From Paraburkholderia largidicola (GTDB lineage: Bacteria > Pseudomonadota > Gammaproteobacteria > Burkholderiales > Burkholderiaceae), in NCBI RefSeq assembly GCF_013426895.1, contig NZ_AP023175.1, positions 1,240,001 to 1,304,000 on the forward strand: a stretch of 64,000 nt of DNA. The letters run 5' to 3'. Of this stretch, positions 45,762-53,901 are shown piece by piece (position 1 is the first letter of the stretch; the number at the start of each line of letters is the position of its first letter). The position numbers and the translations under genes were made by a program. The notes under the pieces are model-generated. The model did not search any database. It was not told the DNA's origin and saw nothing but the letters and a program-made list of their open reading frames with translations.

Positions 45762-48276
45762 TCAACGCAAGCTTTGATTTCAGCAAGCCGGGTTCGAGCA
45801 CCATCCGCAATTCCTGCAACGAGCGGCGCTGCAATTGCGTTTCCGCTTCGATGTCTTCGAGCAATTGATCCGAGCCCGCCGGATGCGGCGCCTTCAGTTG
45901 CGTATAGACGCGCATGCCCTGCTGCGCCGCCGTATTCGCGCCCGACAGCAGAAGCGCCTGACTGCGGAAGCCGCCCGAGATGCCGGATTCCAGACGCTGC
46001 GTGCCGCCGATCGAACCATTCGCGCGATATTGCCGCCACAATCCCTGTGCGCGATCGATCTGATCTTGCGCCCGCGCCAGCGCCTTGTCGCGCAGCGCAT
46101 TGACGTCGCCCTGAACGGCGCGCACGTAGTACGCGTCTTCGACGGGGTCGAGGCTGGCGTAAAACGACAGCAGTTTGTCGTCGCGATCCGCTGAACCACG
46201 GCTCTTCTGCAGATCGGCGAACTGGTCGAGCAGCGCCTTCTTGTGCGCCAGTTCCGCTGTGATCACATCGGACCACGGGCCAGCGGGCATCGCCTGCAAA
46301 CCGGCCAGCGCCTGCTGGCTATCTCCGCTTTGCCACGCGGCGCTCGCCGCGTCGTGCTTCGCTACGACGTCCGCCGAAGGCAGACGGCTCGCGCTCAATT
46401 GCGCGTACTGCGACTTGAACGGCGGCGTCCTGAAGTTCGCCTTTTTCATCAATGCAAGCAGGGGAACGAGGTGCCGTGCCGTCATCTCGTTGAAGATGTC
46501 CGCGTACTGGCGCAAGTCGCTACGCAGCGTATCCAGTCCGGCGAGCCGCGGGTAGCGTTGCGCATAATCGTCCAGCACGGCGGGCAGCACATCGGGCTTG
46601 TCGCGTCCTAGTTCGGTCGCGATGGTCGAGTTGAGCCGGTCGATCGCCGCGAGGTACACCGAGTCGTCGCTTTGCAGCTTGCGCAGATGGCTCATCGCGA
46701 GCGCATACGGCTCGGTGAATTCAGGCACGTACGACGCAATGCGGTCCAGAATCCGTTGATGCCCTTTTGCATCGTCTTCCCACTGCTTGAGCAGATTCTG
46801 GATACGGCCTTCGTCGCTATAGATACGAATCGGTGCATCCGGGCCGCCCCGACCGACGACAAACCGTTCCAGGTCTCCAACCCATTTCAACTGATTGATC
46901 AGCGCGAGCGCGTCGGGATTGTTCTGGCTCGTTGCGCGCATGCCGTCGATCAATGCTCCGGCACGATCGAACTGTTTCGCATGCAACGCCGACAGCCAGC
47001 CAGGCACGCGCGCTTTCATCAGCGCTTCGCTCGCTAGCGACCGGATCGCGTCGCTCGCTGGATGACGCTGCAACGACGACGTGGCAACATCCGCCGCCGA
47101 TTCGTATTCTCCCGCCGCGAGCAGGCTCTTGATATCGCGCTCCGCCGCGCCGCGCATGTACAGCGTGACGGCCAGTCCCGCAACGACGACCAGCACCGCC
47201 AGACCGCCCCAGCCGACACGCCGCATCGTCGTGCGATCGCCTGCCGCGAACGTGCGCGTCAGTTCGCGCATCAGCAGTTGCCAGCGGCGGCGCGGACGGC
47301 GTGCCTGGGTTTCGGTTGCTTCGTCCGGCGTCAGGGGCGGAGCGTTTTCATTCACTTCGTCTTCGCGCTGCAATGCGCGGTCGACGCAGAAGATGTCGAG
47401 AAACGAATGCGCCGCGCCGACGAAGGTAGTCTTGTCGGGATCTTCCGCAGGCATCGCCGCCGCTGGCGCAGCGGCCACGGGCGCACCCGCTGCGGGAACG
47501 CCGATCGCTGCGGCAGGCGGCGTCATCTGGGTCACGGTAGGCTCGATTTCAAACGACTTTTCCAGCGCTACCTGATAGACGAAATGATCGCCGCCGAATC
47601 CAACGATATCGCCGTTTTGCAATGCGACAGCCGATTCGCCGAGACGCTTGTGATTGAGGAACGTGCCGTTCGTGCTGCCGAGATCTTCGATCCACGGTTC
47701 GCCGCCCTTCATGAAGATATGAGCGTGGCGCCGCGAAATGTAATTCACCTGATGCGGATAGCGGTCCTTGTAGCGCGAGAACAGTTCGTCCGTCTTGCTG
47801 ACGAGAAACGGAAACGCAATGAGGTCGATGGGTTCGAGCCCCAGATCCACACGCTCCGGCTTAAGTGTCACAGTCAGATGCTGTACACCGCGCGCGGATG
47901 CCGAACTGAATGGACGCGGTTCGATTGCGACGCGATACGTCAGATCACCGCCAAAGCACAGTTCGTCGCCGGCCCGCACGCGCGACGGCGTCAGCCGCAC
48001 GGCCACGCCATTGACCGTCGTGCCGTTCTTGCTGTCCAGATCCGCCACGTAGACCGCGCCGTGCTCACTAAAGATGCGCGCATGACGCCGCGATAGTTTA
48101 GTGGTCCGATCGCGCGGATAGTCGACGAACGGCGCCTCGCTGCGGCCGATCGCGAACAGATCGTCGACGATGCGAATGGGGCCGAGAGAAGGATGCGACA
48201 CGGGCAGCAGCAGGACATCGAACTCCTTGTCCAGAGCCGCCCGCATCTCAGCAATCGGAGCTTCGCCGGGATTCAT
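45721..48276 (-). CDS. Two-FHA membrane protein with large periplasmic helical domain
   Basis: The 851-residue protein has two FHA phosphothreonine-binding domains (about 20-120 and 145-245), recognised by FAIGRSEAPFVDYP, KLSRRHARIF, NGTTVNG and then ISRRHAHIF, GSTNGTFLNHKRLG. An Ala/Pro-rich linker, a membrane span near residue 358 (GGLAVLVVVAGLAVTLYM) and a roughly 470-residue helical, TPR-like extracytoplasmic part follow. FHA modules should dock phosphorylated partners of the kinase at 53902-56037. It opens the export operon, so phosphorylation may gate assembly or activity of the pump. A comparable FHA switch operates in T6SS, but this architecture differs. Confidence 0.9.
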   Translation of the reverse strand: MNPGEAPIAEMRAALDKEFDVLLLPVSHPSLGPIRIVDDLFAIGRSEAPFVDYPRDRTTKLSRRHARIFSEHGAVYVADLDSKNGTTVNGVAVRLTPSRVRAGDELCFGGDLTYRVAIEPRPFSSASARGVQHLTVTLKPERVDLGLEPIDLIAFPFLVSKTDELFSRYKDRYPHQVNYISRRHAHIFMKGGEPWIEDLGSTNGTFLNHKRLGESAVALQNGDIVGFGGDHFVYQVALEKSFEIEPTVTQMTPPAAAIGVPAAGAPVAAAPAAAMPAEDPDKTTFVGAAHSFLDIFCVDRALQREDEVNENAPPLTPDEATETQARRPRRRWQLLMRELTRTFAAGDRTTMRRVGWGGLAVLVVVAGLAVTLYMRGAAERDIKSLLAAGEYESAADVATSSLQRHPASDAIRSLASEALMKARVPGWLSALHAKQFDRAGALIDGMRATSQNNPDALALINQLKWVGDLERFVVGRGGPDAPIRIYSDEGRIQNLLKQWEDDAKGHQRILDRIASYVPEFTEPYALAMSHLRKLQSDDSVYLAAIDRLNSTIATELGRDKPDVLPAVLDDYAQRYPRLAGLDTLRSDLRQYADIFNEMTARHLVPLLALMKKANFRTPPFKSQYAQLSASRLPSADVVAKHDAASAAWQSGDSQQALAGLQAMPAGPWSDVITAELAHKKALLDQFADLQKSRGSADRDDKLLSFYASLDPVEDAYYVRAVQGDVNALRDKALARAQDQIDRAQGLWRQYRANGSIGGTQRLESGISGGFRSQALLLSGANTAAQQGMRVYTQLKAPHPAGSDQLLEDIEAETQLQRRSLQELRMVLEPGLLKSKLALIGGSDQSEARQSP

Positions 48277-48383
48277 CTCTTTGCATCACTAAGCGTGGAC
48301 ACGAACGGAGCGTTCGACAGACGCGGCGATCAAGGCATATTCGACGCAGCCGTCATGCTGACCATATGAGCGGCTAATCAGGA

Positions 48384-48411
48384 ATTTTAAGTCACGCATG
48401 GTGTTAGTCAA
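48384..48411 (-). promoter_or_regulatory. Sigma-70-type promoter of the export operon
   Basis: On the minus strand TTGACT and TAAAAT are separated by 16 bp, about 110 bp before the FHA gene start. The export operon therefore seems to have a housekeeping promoter, unlike the sigma-54-driven peptide genes. Confidence 0.55.
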
Positions 48412-48526
48412 TTATGGGTACGGCTAATGCGGTCTATATTCAGGCTCCGGTTCTCACAGACGTCGTTTTAAGAACCGTGCCAGCTTTTCCTCTATTCGCC
48501 CGCGTCACGCACGCAGCACGCCCGGT

Positions 48527-49957
48527 TCATTGCTTCACCTGCGTCTGCACATCCACAGCCGGCCAGCCGCCGCCCAGTGCCTTGTAAAGCAGTACCGTGT
48601 CCGACAGTATTTGCTGGTGATTCGTCAGCAGATCGAGTTGCGCCTGCAGAAGCGTGCGCTCCGTTTCGAACACGTCCAGTTGCGACACCACACCTTCGCG
48701 CAATTGCGATTGCATCTGTACGTTGACGACGCTCAGACGCTCCACTTCCTGTTGCAATTCGACGCGCTGCTGCTTGTGCGAATCCAGATTGACGAGAGCG
48801 TTCTCCACTTCCTCGAATGCGCCCATCACGGTTTGCCGGTACTGCTGCTCGGCGACGGTGGTTTGCGCCTCGGTAGTCTTGACATGGGCGCGCACGCCGG
48901 GATCGAGCAGCGGAATGTTGATGCTCGGCATAAAACCGAACGTGAACGACTTCAAAAGGTCGGACAGCGCGAAGCTCGCGGTGCCGCCATGGCCCGTCAG
49001 ACTGATGGTCGGCAATTGCGCCAGCTTGGCTTCGCCGACCAGGTTATACGCTTCGAGCACGCGCAATTCCGATGCGACGATATCGGGCCGGCGCGACAGC
49101 AGTTGCGAAGGCAGCCCGCCCGGCACGGGCGGCTGTTGAACGCGCTGCTGCAGATGACCGACGGGCACGGTGAACTCACCCGCCGGCACGCCGATCAGCG
49201 TGCACAGTGCGTTGTTCGCAATGCTGCGTGAACGGCGCAGATCGAGCAGGTTCTTCGTTAGACGATTGACCTCGGCCTGTTGACGCATCACCTGCGTCTT
49301 TGGCACGAGGCCATTAAGGCTCATGCCTTCGAAGATCGAGAGAATCTTCTTGTTTTCGTCGACCATTCTCTGTTGCGCGTCGATCTGGTCGTCGAACTGA
49401 AGAATCTGGAAATACGTAGTCGCCACGTTCGACACGAGTTCAAGATAACCCGCGCGCCAATCGGCCTCCGTTGCGTGGAATTCGGCCTTCTGCGCCTGCA
49501 CGCCTTTCTCGACCTTGCCCCAGATGTCGATGTCCCAGTTCACCTGCGCGGCTACGTTGTACTGCCGCGTGAACGGCTGCCCCGTGGTTTTCTGGAAATT
49601 CGCGCCTGCGCCGAGATCGGCCGTCGGCAACGCAGCCGACTTCGCTTCGCCGATCTGCGCGCCCGCTACGTCGATGCGCGCGGCCAGCACCTTGATGTCG
49701 AAGTTGCCTTCGATCGCTTTCGCGATCAGCGTATTCAGATACGGGTCCTGGAAGCCTTTCCACCAGTCCGGCACGATGGTGTCGGCGGGAGAAACGAGCG
49801 CGCCTGTCTTGTCGGACCATGACGCCTTGGCGGGCGTATCGGGGCGCTTGTAGTCGGCCATGTGAACGTCGACGCAACCTGCCAGCATGGCTGTGCAAAC
49901 AGCAGCGGCAGAGATGACGCGAGCGACGGCGACGAACGAATCAGGCAACGCAGACAC
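48527..49957 (-). CDS. NodT/TolC-type outer membrane channel lipoprotein
   Basis: The 476-residue protein starts at GTG 49957 behind GGAGA. A lipoprotein signal ends at the lipobox LAGC (Cys about residue 27). Two copies of the outer-membrane efflux domain follow (for example DWWKGFQDPYLNTLIAKAIE, then LPSQLLSRRPDIVASE). It is upstream of the FHA gene in the same direction but separated by 250 bp holding a promoter. It is the evident third component for the HlyD-ABC pair. A role in drug efflux cannot be excluded, but no RND genes are nearby. Confidence 0.92.
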   Translation of the reverse strand: MSALPDSFVAVARVISAAAVCTAMLAGCVDVHMADYKRPDTPAKASWSDKTGALVSPADTIVPDWWKGFQDPYLNTLIAKAIEGNFDIKVLAARIDVAGAQIGEAKSAALPTADLGAGANFQKTTGQPFTRQYNVAAQVNWDIDIWGKVEKGVQAQKAEFHATEADWRAGYLELVSNVATTYFQILQFDDQIDAQQRMVDENKKILSIFEGMSLNGLVPKTQVMRQQAEVNRLTKNLLDLRRSRSIANNALCTLIGVPAGEFTVPVGHLQQRVQQPPVPGGLPSQLLSRRPDIVASELRVLEAYNLVGEAKLAQLPTISLTGHGGTASFALSDLLKSFTFGFMPSINIPLLDPGVRAHVKTTEAQTTVAEQQYRQTVMGAFEEVENALVNLDSHKQQRVELQQEVERLSVVNVQMQSQLREGVVSQLDVFETERTLLQAQLDLLTNHQQILSDTVLLYKALGGGWPAVDVQTQVKQ

Positions 49958-50177
49958 GATATTCTCCGATCATTCCCGGGTGTACTGCACGTGCAGAGCG
50001 CGCCTTTCAAGTAAAGCACGTCCAGCGCGGCATCTCTATCGATGTCGGCGGATTTCGTTAGGCGTGGAGTGCGTGCGGTAACGCGGCGGTCGTGTGGACA
50101 GGACGATTGGCTTCTGAATCTTTTTGACGATGCGCGGTGAAGCAAACTTCGCGGCCTTTGTCGGGACTTTCCCGGAA

Positions 50178-50207
50178 CCCGCGGAGGCCGGTCCGGGCCT
50201 CCGCGGG
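50178..50207 (-). terminator. Hairpin downstream of peptide gene 2
   Basis: A perfect 12 bp stem (CCCGCGGAGGCC with its complement) and six-base loop, 13 bp after the peptide gene's stop. The T-run is weak, so it may stabilise the 3' end or terminate. Confidence 0.55.
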
Positions 50208-50220
50208 CATGGCCGTGTGC

Positions 50221-50490
50221 CTAGCGCACGGTGACGCTGTTGTTGGCCAGCATCGTCGGCGTGATCGTCGTGGTCAGGCCCGACGCGAACGCGTTGCCGC
50301 CGCTCACGTTGCTGATGTCCATTTGCTGCTGGATCATTTGCTGCACATCACCGATGTGCTTGCTGTTGTCGAAGTCGAACTTGAGGCCCGGGAAGTGCGG
50401 ATAGCCAGCGAAGCCGCCGCGGACGGCCTTCATGGCGTTGCCGTCGAGTGCTTCGGCAATGGACAGGTCTTTGATCATCAGTGTGCTCAT
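50221..50490 (-). CDS. GG-leader secreted peptide precursor 2
   Basis: The start at 50490 lies behind AGGAGAA; the longer frame is the 5' untranslated part. The 89-residue product has the 26-residue leader MSTLMIKDLSIAEALDGNAM + KAVRGG and a 63-residue core starting FAGYPHFPG, containing FDFDNSKHIGDVQQMIQQQ and a polar Thr/Asn-rich end. A relict copy of the same core lies at 56385-56525. It has its own sigma-54 promoter and upstream dyad. Confidence 0.86.
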   Translation of the reverse strand: MSTLMIKDLSIAEALDGNAMKAVRGGFAGYPHFPGLKFDFDNSKHIGDVQQMIQQQMDISNVSGGNAFASGLTTTITPTMLANNSVTVR

Positions 50491-50572
50491 GACAGTTCTC
50501 CTAAGAGGGAAGCGAAGATTTCGCCAAGGTGTTCCGGTTGGTTCAAGCATCTTGTCTGCTCGAACCTGACAA

Positions 50573-50588
50573 CGCATAGGCTGTGCCA
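50573..50588 (-). promoter_or_regulatory. Sigma-54 promoter of peptide gene 2
   Basis: Minus-strand TGGCAC-N5-ATGCG with GG and GC ten bases apart, 83 bp before the start codon. The -12 block is weaker than that of peptide gene 1 but identical to that of the second array block. Confidence 0.8.
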
Positions 50589-50728
50589 ACTGCACTACGC
50601 GCGCCGCGAAAAACCTGCAAAACCTTGTTGCCATTAGGTTGCGCGTCAGAGACCCTTTGCGCACAGGCATTCAGCATTCACCGATCGCGCTCGATGGTGC
50701 CGCTGCGCGACCAACATTCGACGAGAAA

Positions 50729-50749
50729 CTGTTGGTTCGAAAAAGACAG
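50729..50749 (-). promoter_or_regulatory. Putative activator binding site of peptide gene 2
   Basis: CTGTT-N11-GACAG, a 21 bp dyad 141 bp upstream of the -24 element. The same dyad at the same distance precedes both array blocks. Likely bound by the sigma-54 activator encoded at 39085-40434. Confidence 0.7.
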
Positions 50750-50782
50750 CACCGAAGAAGAACGTTGAGCACACTCGTTCGT

Positions 50783-51220
50783 TCACTTCGCGATCACCGT
50801 GATCTTCTTCGAATAGACGGGGGGATTGTGCGGAATGTGATTCTCGTCGCCCATCAGCAGTTGCAGCGTGTGCTTGCCGGGCGGCAAGGTGACCATCGTT
50901 TCCGTTTCTCCCGCGCCGAAATGCAGATGCTGGCGGTCGGAAGGAATCTCCTGATCTGGCGGCGGCATGTCGGTGTCGATCAGCAGATGATGATGGCCCG
51001 TGTTCGGATACTTCACGCCCTTGGGCGCGACGCCCATGTAGCGCAAGCCGAACCACACGCGAAACGGCTTGTTGGCGGGCACGACCTGTCCGTCGTTCGG
51101 ATAGCCGATGTAGGCATAGGCATCTTTGGGCGCGGGTGTCGGGCCGGCGAATGCCACGTTCATCGAAGTGAGGGCGGTGAGGGCGGCAAGTGCCGCAGCG
51201 GCAACAACGATCCTGATCAT
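50783..51220 (-). CDS. DUF4399 periplasmic protein, copy 2
   Basis: The start at 51220 is behind GGAGAG and gives a signal peptide ending AFA-GP. The 145-residue product carries the DUF4399 pattern: GLRYMGVAPKGVKYPNTG, then GHHHLLID, and the end LPPGKHTLQLLMGDENHIPHNP. The conserved GHHHLL and HLHFGAGE histidines could bind metal. It is 68 bp downstream of its paralogue, from which it arose by tandem duplication. Role unknown. The promoter dyad of peptide gene 2 lies just downstream of its end. Confidence 0.85.
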   Translation of the reverse strand: MIRIVVAAAALAALTALTSMNVAFAGPTPAPKDAYAYIGYPNDGQVVPANKPFRVWFGLRYMGVAPKGVKYPNTGHHHLLIDTDMPPPDQEIPSDRQHLHFGAGETETMVTLPPGKHTLQLLMGDENHIPHNPPVYSKKITVIAK

Positions 51221-51288
51221 GGCTGATGCTCTCCGTCTTGCGTCGTGCGTCTGGTGCGCCCTTGCGCCGGCGCAACGCTCGCGCGTGC

Positions 51289-51714
51289 TCACTTCACGAT
51301 GATGGTGATCTTCTTCGAATAGACGGGCGGATTGTGCGGCACATGGTTGTAGTCGCCGAGCAGCAGTTGCAGCGTGTGCTTGCCGGGCGGCAGCTCGATG
51401 CGCGCATCCGTTTCGCCTGCGCCAAAATGCAGGTGATTCCGGTCAGAGGGAATTTCCTGATCCATCGGCGGCAAGTCCGTGTCGATCAGCAGATGGTGAT
51501 GCCCTGTGTTCGGAACATTGACGCCTTTGGGGCAGACGCCCATGTTGCGCAAGCCCATTCGCACCCAGAGCTTGCCACCAGTGATCACGGTGCCGTCCGA
51601 CGGCCAGATGATGTAGACCTCGGCGCCAGGCGGCGCAGGCGTCGGTCCTGCGAACACCTGCGCGGAAGCGAGAAAGAGCGCGCCGATAGCCGCGAGCCTT
51701 ATTCTTCTTTGCAT
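51289..51714 (-). CDS. DUF4399 periplasmic protein, copy 1
   Basis: A 141-residue paralogue of the next gene with a signal peptide ending VFA-GP. It has the same GHHHLLIDTDLPP and HLHFGAGET motifs plus a Cys (MGVCPKG) not found in the other copy. First gene of a two-gene unit divergent from the caspase-FGE gene. DUF4399 has no established biochemical function. Confidence 0.86.
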   Translation of the reverse strand: MQRRIRLAAIGALFLASAQVFAGPTPAPPGAEVYIIWPSDGTVITGGKLWVRMGLRNMGVCPKGVNVPNTGHHHLLIDTDLPPMDQEIPSDRNHLHFGAGETDARIELPPGKHTLQLLLGDYNHVPHNPPVYSKKITIIVK

Positions 51715-51963
51715 TGCGCATTCTCCCAGGGAGGGTCAGTGCTGCTTGCTTCCGTTTTAGCTTAGGACGTAACTTGTTAAAAAGAAACGCCACGCTCGTT
51801 AACGTTCTGACGTTCTAACTGCGTGCTATCGTTTGTAAGGGTGGTCCAGGTAAATACGTTGCGTGGGTATCGGGTGACATGGCGGGCGGCGACTGTCCTG
51901 CTCGAGCCGGTTCGTCCGATGACGAGGTTCTATGAGAACTTCCAGAACAACCAGGATCTGAAA

Positions 51964-53874
51964 ATGTGGCGAAAACTCCTGCTGGTATGCATGATCGGGG
52001 CACTCCAGATGCGAGAAGCCGACGCCCAACCGATGCCGCCCGGCGCGAGCGATGCCACGTCTCACGCTGCCGCGAATCGTCTCTTTGCGCTTCCCGCCGA
52101 CGCGGCTAGCCGCAAGGTCGCGCTCGTGATCGGCAACGCCAGCTATCCGGCCGGCGCGCTGCCGAATGCCGCGCGCGATGCGCAAAGCGTCGCCGGGTTG
52201 TTGCGTGCGCAAGGCTTCGAAGTCGTCCTGCGTACCGATGCAACGGCGCCGCAGATGCGCGAGGCGCTTGCCGAATTCGGCCGACGTCTGCAACCGGGCG
52301 GCACGGCGCTGTTCTATTTCGCAGGGCACGGCTTGCAGGCGGGCCGCACCACGCTGCTCGCGTCCGCCGGTGCCGATCCGCGTGCGCCCGCCACGCTGAT
52401 GACGGCGAGCATCGATCTGTCGAACGTGCTCGACACGCTCGCGGCGCCTCGCAAGAACGCGCTCAATCTCGTCGTGCTGGACGCATGCCTCACGCAACCA
52501 TTCGAAGCGGCCCGTCTCGCGATGCCGTTGCCTGCGCAAACATTGATCGCCTATGCGACGACGCAAGGCGCGCAAGCCGCCGACGGGACCCGTCACGGCA
52601 TCTTCACGGGCGCGTGGCTGCGTGAGATGCAGCGCGCGCCCGATGCGCCCGTCGATTCGATGTTCGCGCGTGTCTCACGGCAGGTCGCGGAAGCGACGCA
52701 TGGCGCGCAGAGACCGTGGCGCTCGTCGTCGATGACGGAGCCGGTACGGCTTTTCGCTTCGCGTCATGCGGCGGAGCACCTGGAAGAGGAGCCGAACGCC
52801 GTCGTCGCATTGAACAGCCGCGGCATTCTGCCGAAAGATAGCAACGAGCAATACGAGCTGACGTTCTGGGAGTCGATCAAGGACAGCAATTACGCGAGCG
52901 ATTACGAGGCCTATCTGAAGGCGTATCCCAATGGCCGCTTTGCGGCGCTTGCGAAGGCCCGGATCGACAGGCTCAAGGCTTCCGGACAGACCGCCGCGCC
53001 CGCCGCGACACATGCAGCGCCGCCCGCGGCGCCGTCGCGTCCTGCCGCAGCCGCCGCGCCTGCGCCACAACCTGCGCCGGCACCAGCACCTGCGCCTGCG
53101 CCGAAAGCGGCCGCCACTGCTGCACCCGCCCCCACGCCCGCACCGGCAAGCGCCGGGACAGGCGGCGAGAGCAAGGACTGCGCGGCTTGCCCGGTGATGA
53201 TTTCATTGCCAGCAGGCTCGTTCACGATGGGCAGCAATGCCGACCCATCCGAAAAGCCGCCGCATCACGTGACCATTTCCGCGCCGTTTGCGATCGGTAA
53301 ATACGAGGTGACGGTCGAGCAATGGAATGCATGCGCGGATGTCAACGGATGCCCGAAGCTGTCGCCCGAAAACAATTCGGTGAAGAACGCGCCCGCACGC
53401 GATCTCAGTTGGGACGATGCGCAGGCGTATGTGAAATGGCTGAGCAAGGTGACGGGCAAAGCGTATCGGCTGCCGACTGAAGCCGAATGGGAATATGCGG
53501 ACCGCGCGGGCACCACGACGAAATACTGGTGGGGCGACCAGATGCGCAAAGGCATGGCGAACTGCAAAGACTGCGGCGATCCGTATCACAAGGAAGCGCC
53601 CGAACCCGTCGGCGCGTTCGCGGCAAACCCGAATGGCTTGCACGACATGAACGGCGGCGTATGGGAGTGGGTCAGCGACTGCTGGCATAACTCGTACCAG
53701 GGCGCGCCGAACGACGGCCGCGCGTGGGATGCCCCCGCTTGCAACATGCGCGTGATTCGCGGCGGCTCATGGCGGGAAGGCAACGACTACATGCTGAGTT
53801 CGACGCGCTTCAAGTACAGCCAGAGCGTGCGTCAGTCGCAGGACGGCTTTCGCGTGGTGAAGGAACTGAAGTGA
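51964..53874 (+). CDS. Exported caspase-like peptidase fused to an FGE/sulfatase-modifying-like domain
   Basis: The start chosen is ATG 51964 (AGGA upstream), giving a signal peptide that ends ADA-QP. The 636 residues comprise a caspase/metacaspase domain ([20 protein letters not shown] at the start; His122 in YFAGHG and Cys175 in VLDACLT, an intact dyad), a short repeat-like segment, an Ala/Pro linker (about 345-395), and a formylglycine-generating-enzyme-like domain (GSFTMGSN, then [48 protein letters not shown]). Orthologous domains sit beside kinase/FHA systems in other proteobacteria. It could modify or process secreted cargo; substrate unknown. Confidence 0.9.
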   Translation: MWRKLLLVCMIGALQMREADAQPMPPGASDATSHAAANRLFALPADAASRKVALVIGNASYPAGALPNAARDAQSVAGLLRAQGFEVVLRTDATAPQMREALAEFGRRLQPGGTALFYFAGHGLQAGRTTLLASAGADPRAPATLMTASIDLSNVLDTLAAPRKNALNLVVLDACLTQPFEAARLAMPLPAQTLIAYATTQGAQAADGTRHGIFTGAWLREMQRAPDAPVDSMFARVSRQVAEATHGAQRPWRSSSMTEPVRLFASRHAAEHLEEEPNAVVALNSRGILPKDSNEQYELTFWESIKDSNYASDYEAYLKAYPNGRFAALAKARIDRLKASGQTAAPAATHAAPPAAPSRPAAAAAPAPQPAPAPAPAPAPKAAATAAPAPTPAPASAGTGGESKDCAACPVMISLPAGSFTMGSNADPSEKPPHHVTISAPFAIGKYEVTVEQWNACADVNGCPKLSPENNSVKNAPARDLSWDDAQAYVKWLSKVTGKAYRLPTEAEWEYADRAGTTTKYWWGDQMRKGMANCKDCGDPYHKEAPEPVGAFAANPNGLHDMNGGVWEWVSDCWHNSYQGAPNDGRAWDAPACNMRVIRGGSWREGNDYMLSSTRFKYSQSVRQSQDGFRVVKELK

Positions 53875-53901
53875 CCTGACATGCAGCAAGGTGCGCGACC
53901 T

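Noticed and set aside
48289..48399. 36-codon minus-strand frame resembling a Flp pilin start (VEYALIAAS)
   Set aside because: Its ATG overlaps the spacer of the export-operon promoter, upstream of the likely transcription start, and the similarity covers about nine residues only.
48466..48487. Minus-strand TGGCACGG upstream of the FHA gene as a sigma-54 promoter
   Set aside because: The -12 GC dinucleotide is missing at the required spacing (AA instead); a sigma-70 promoter lies closer.
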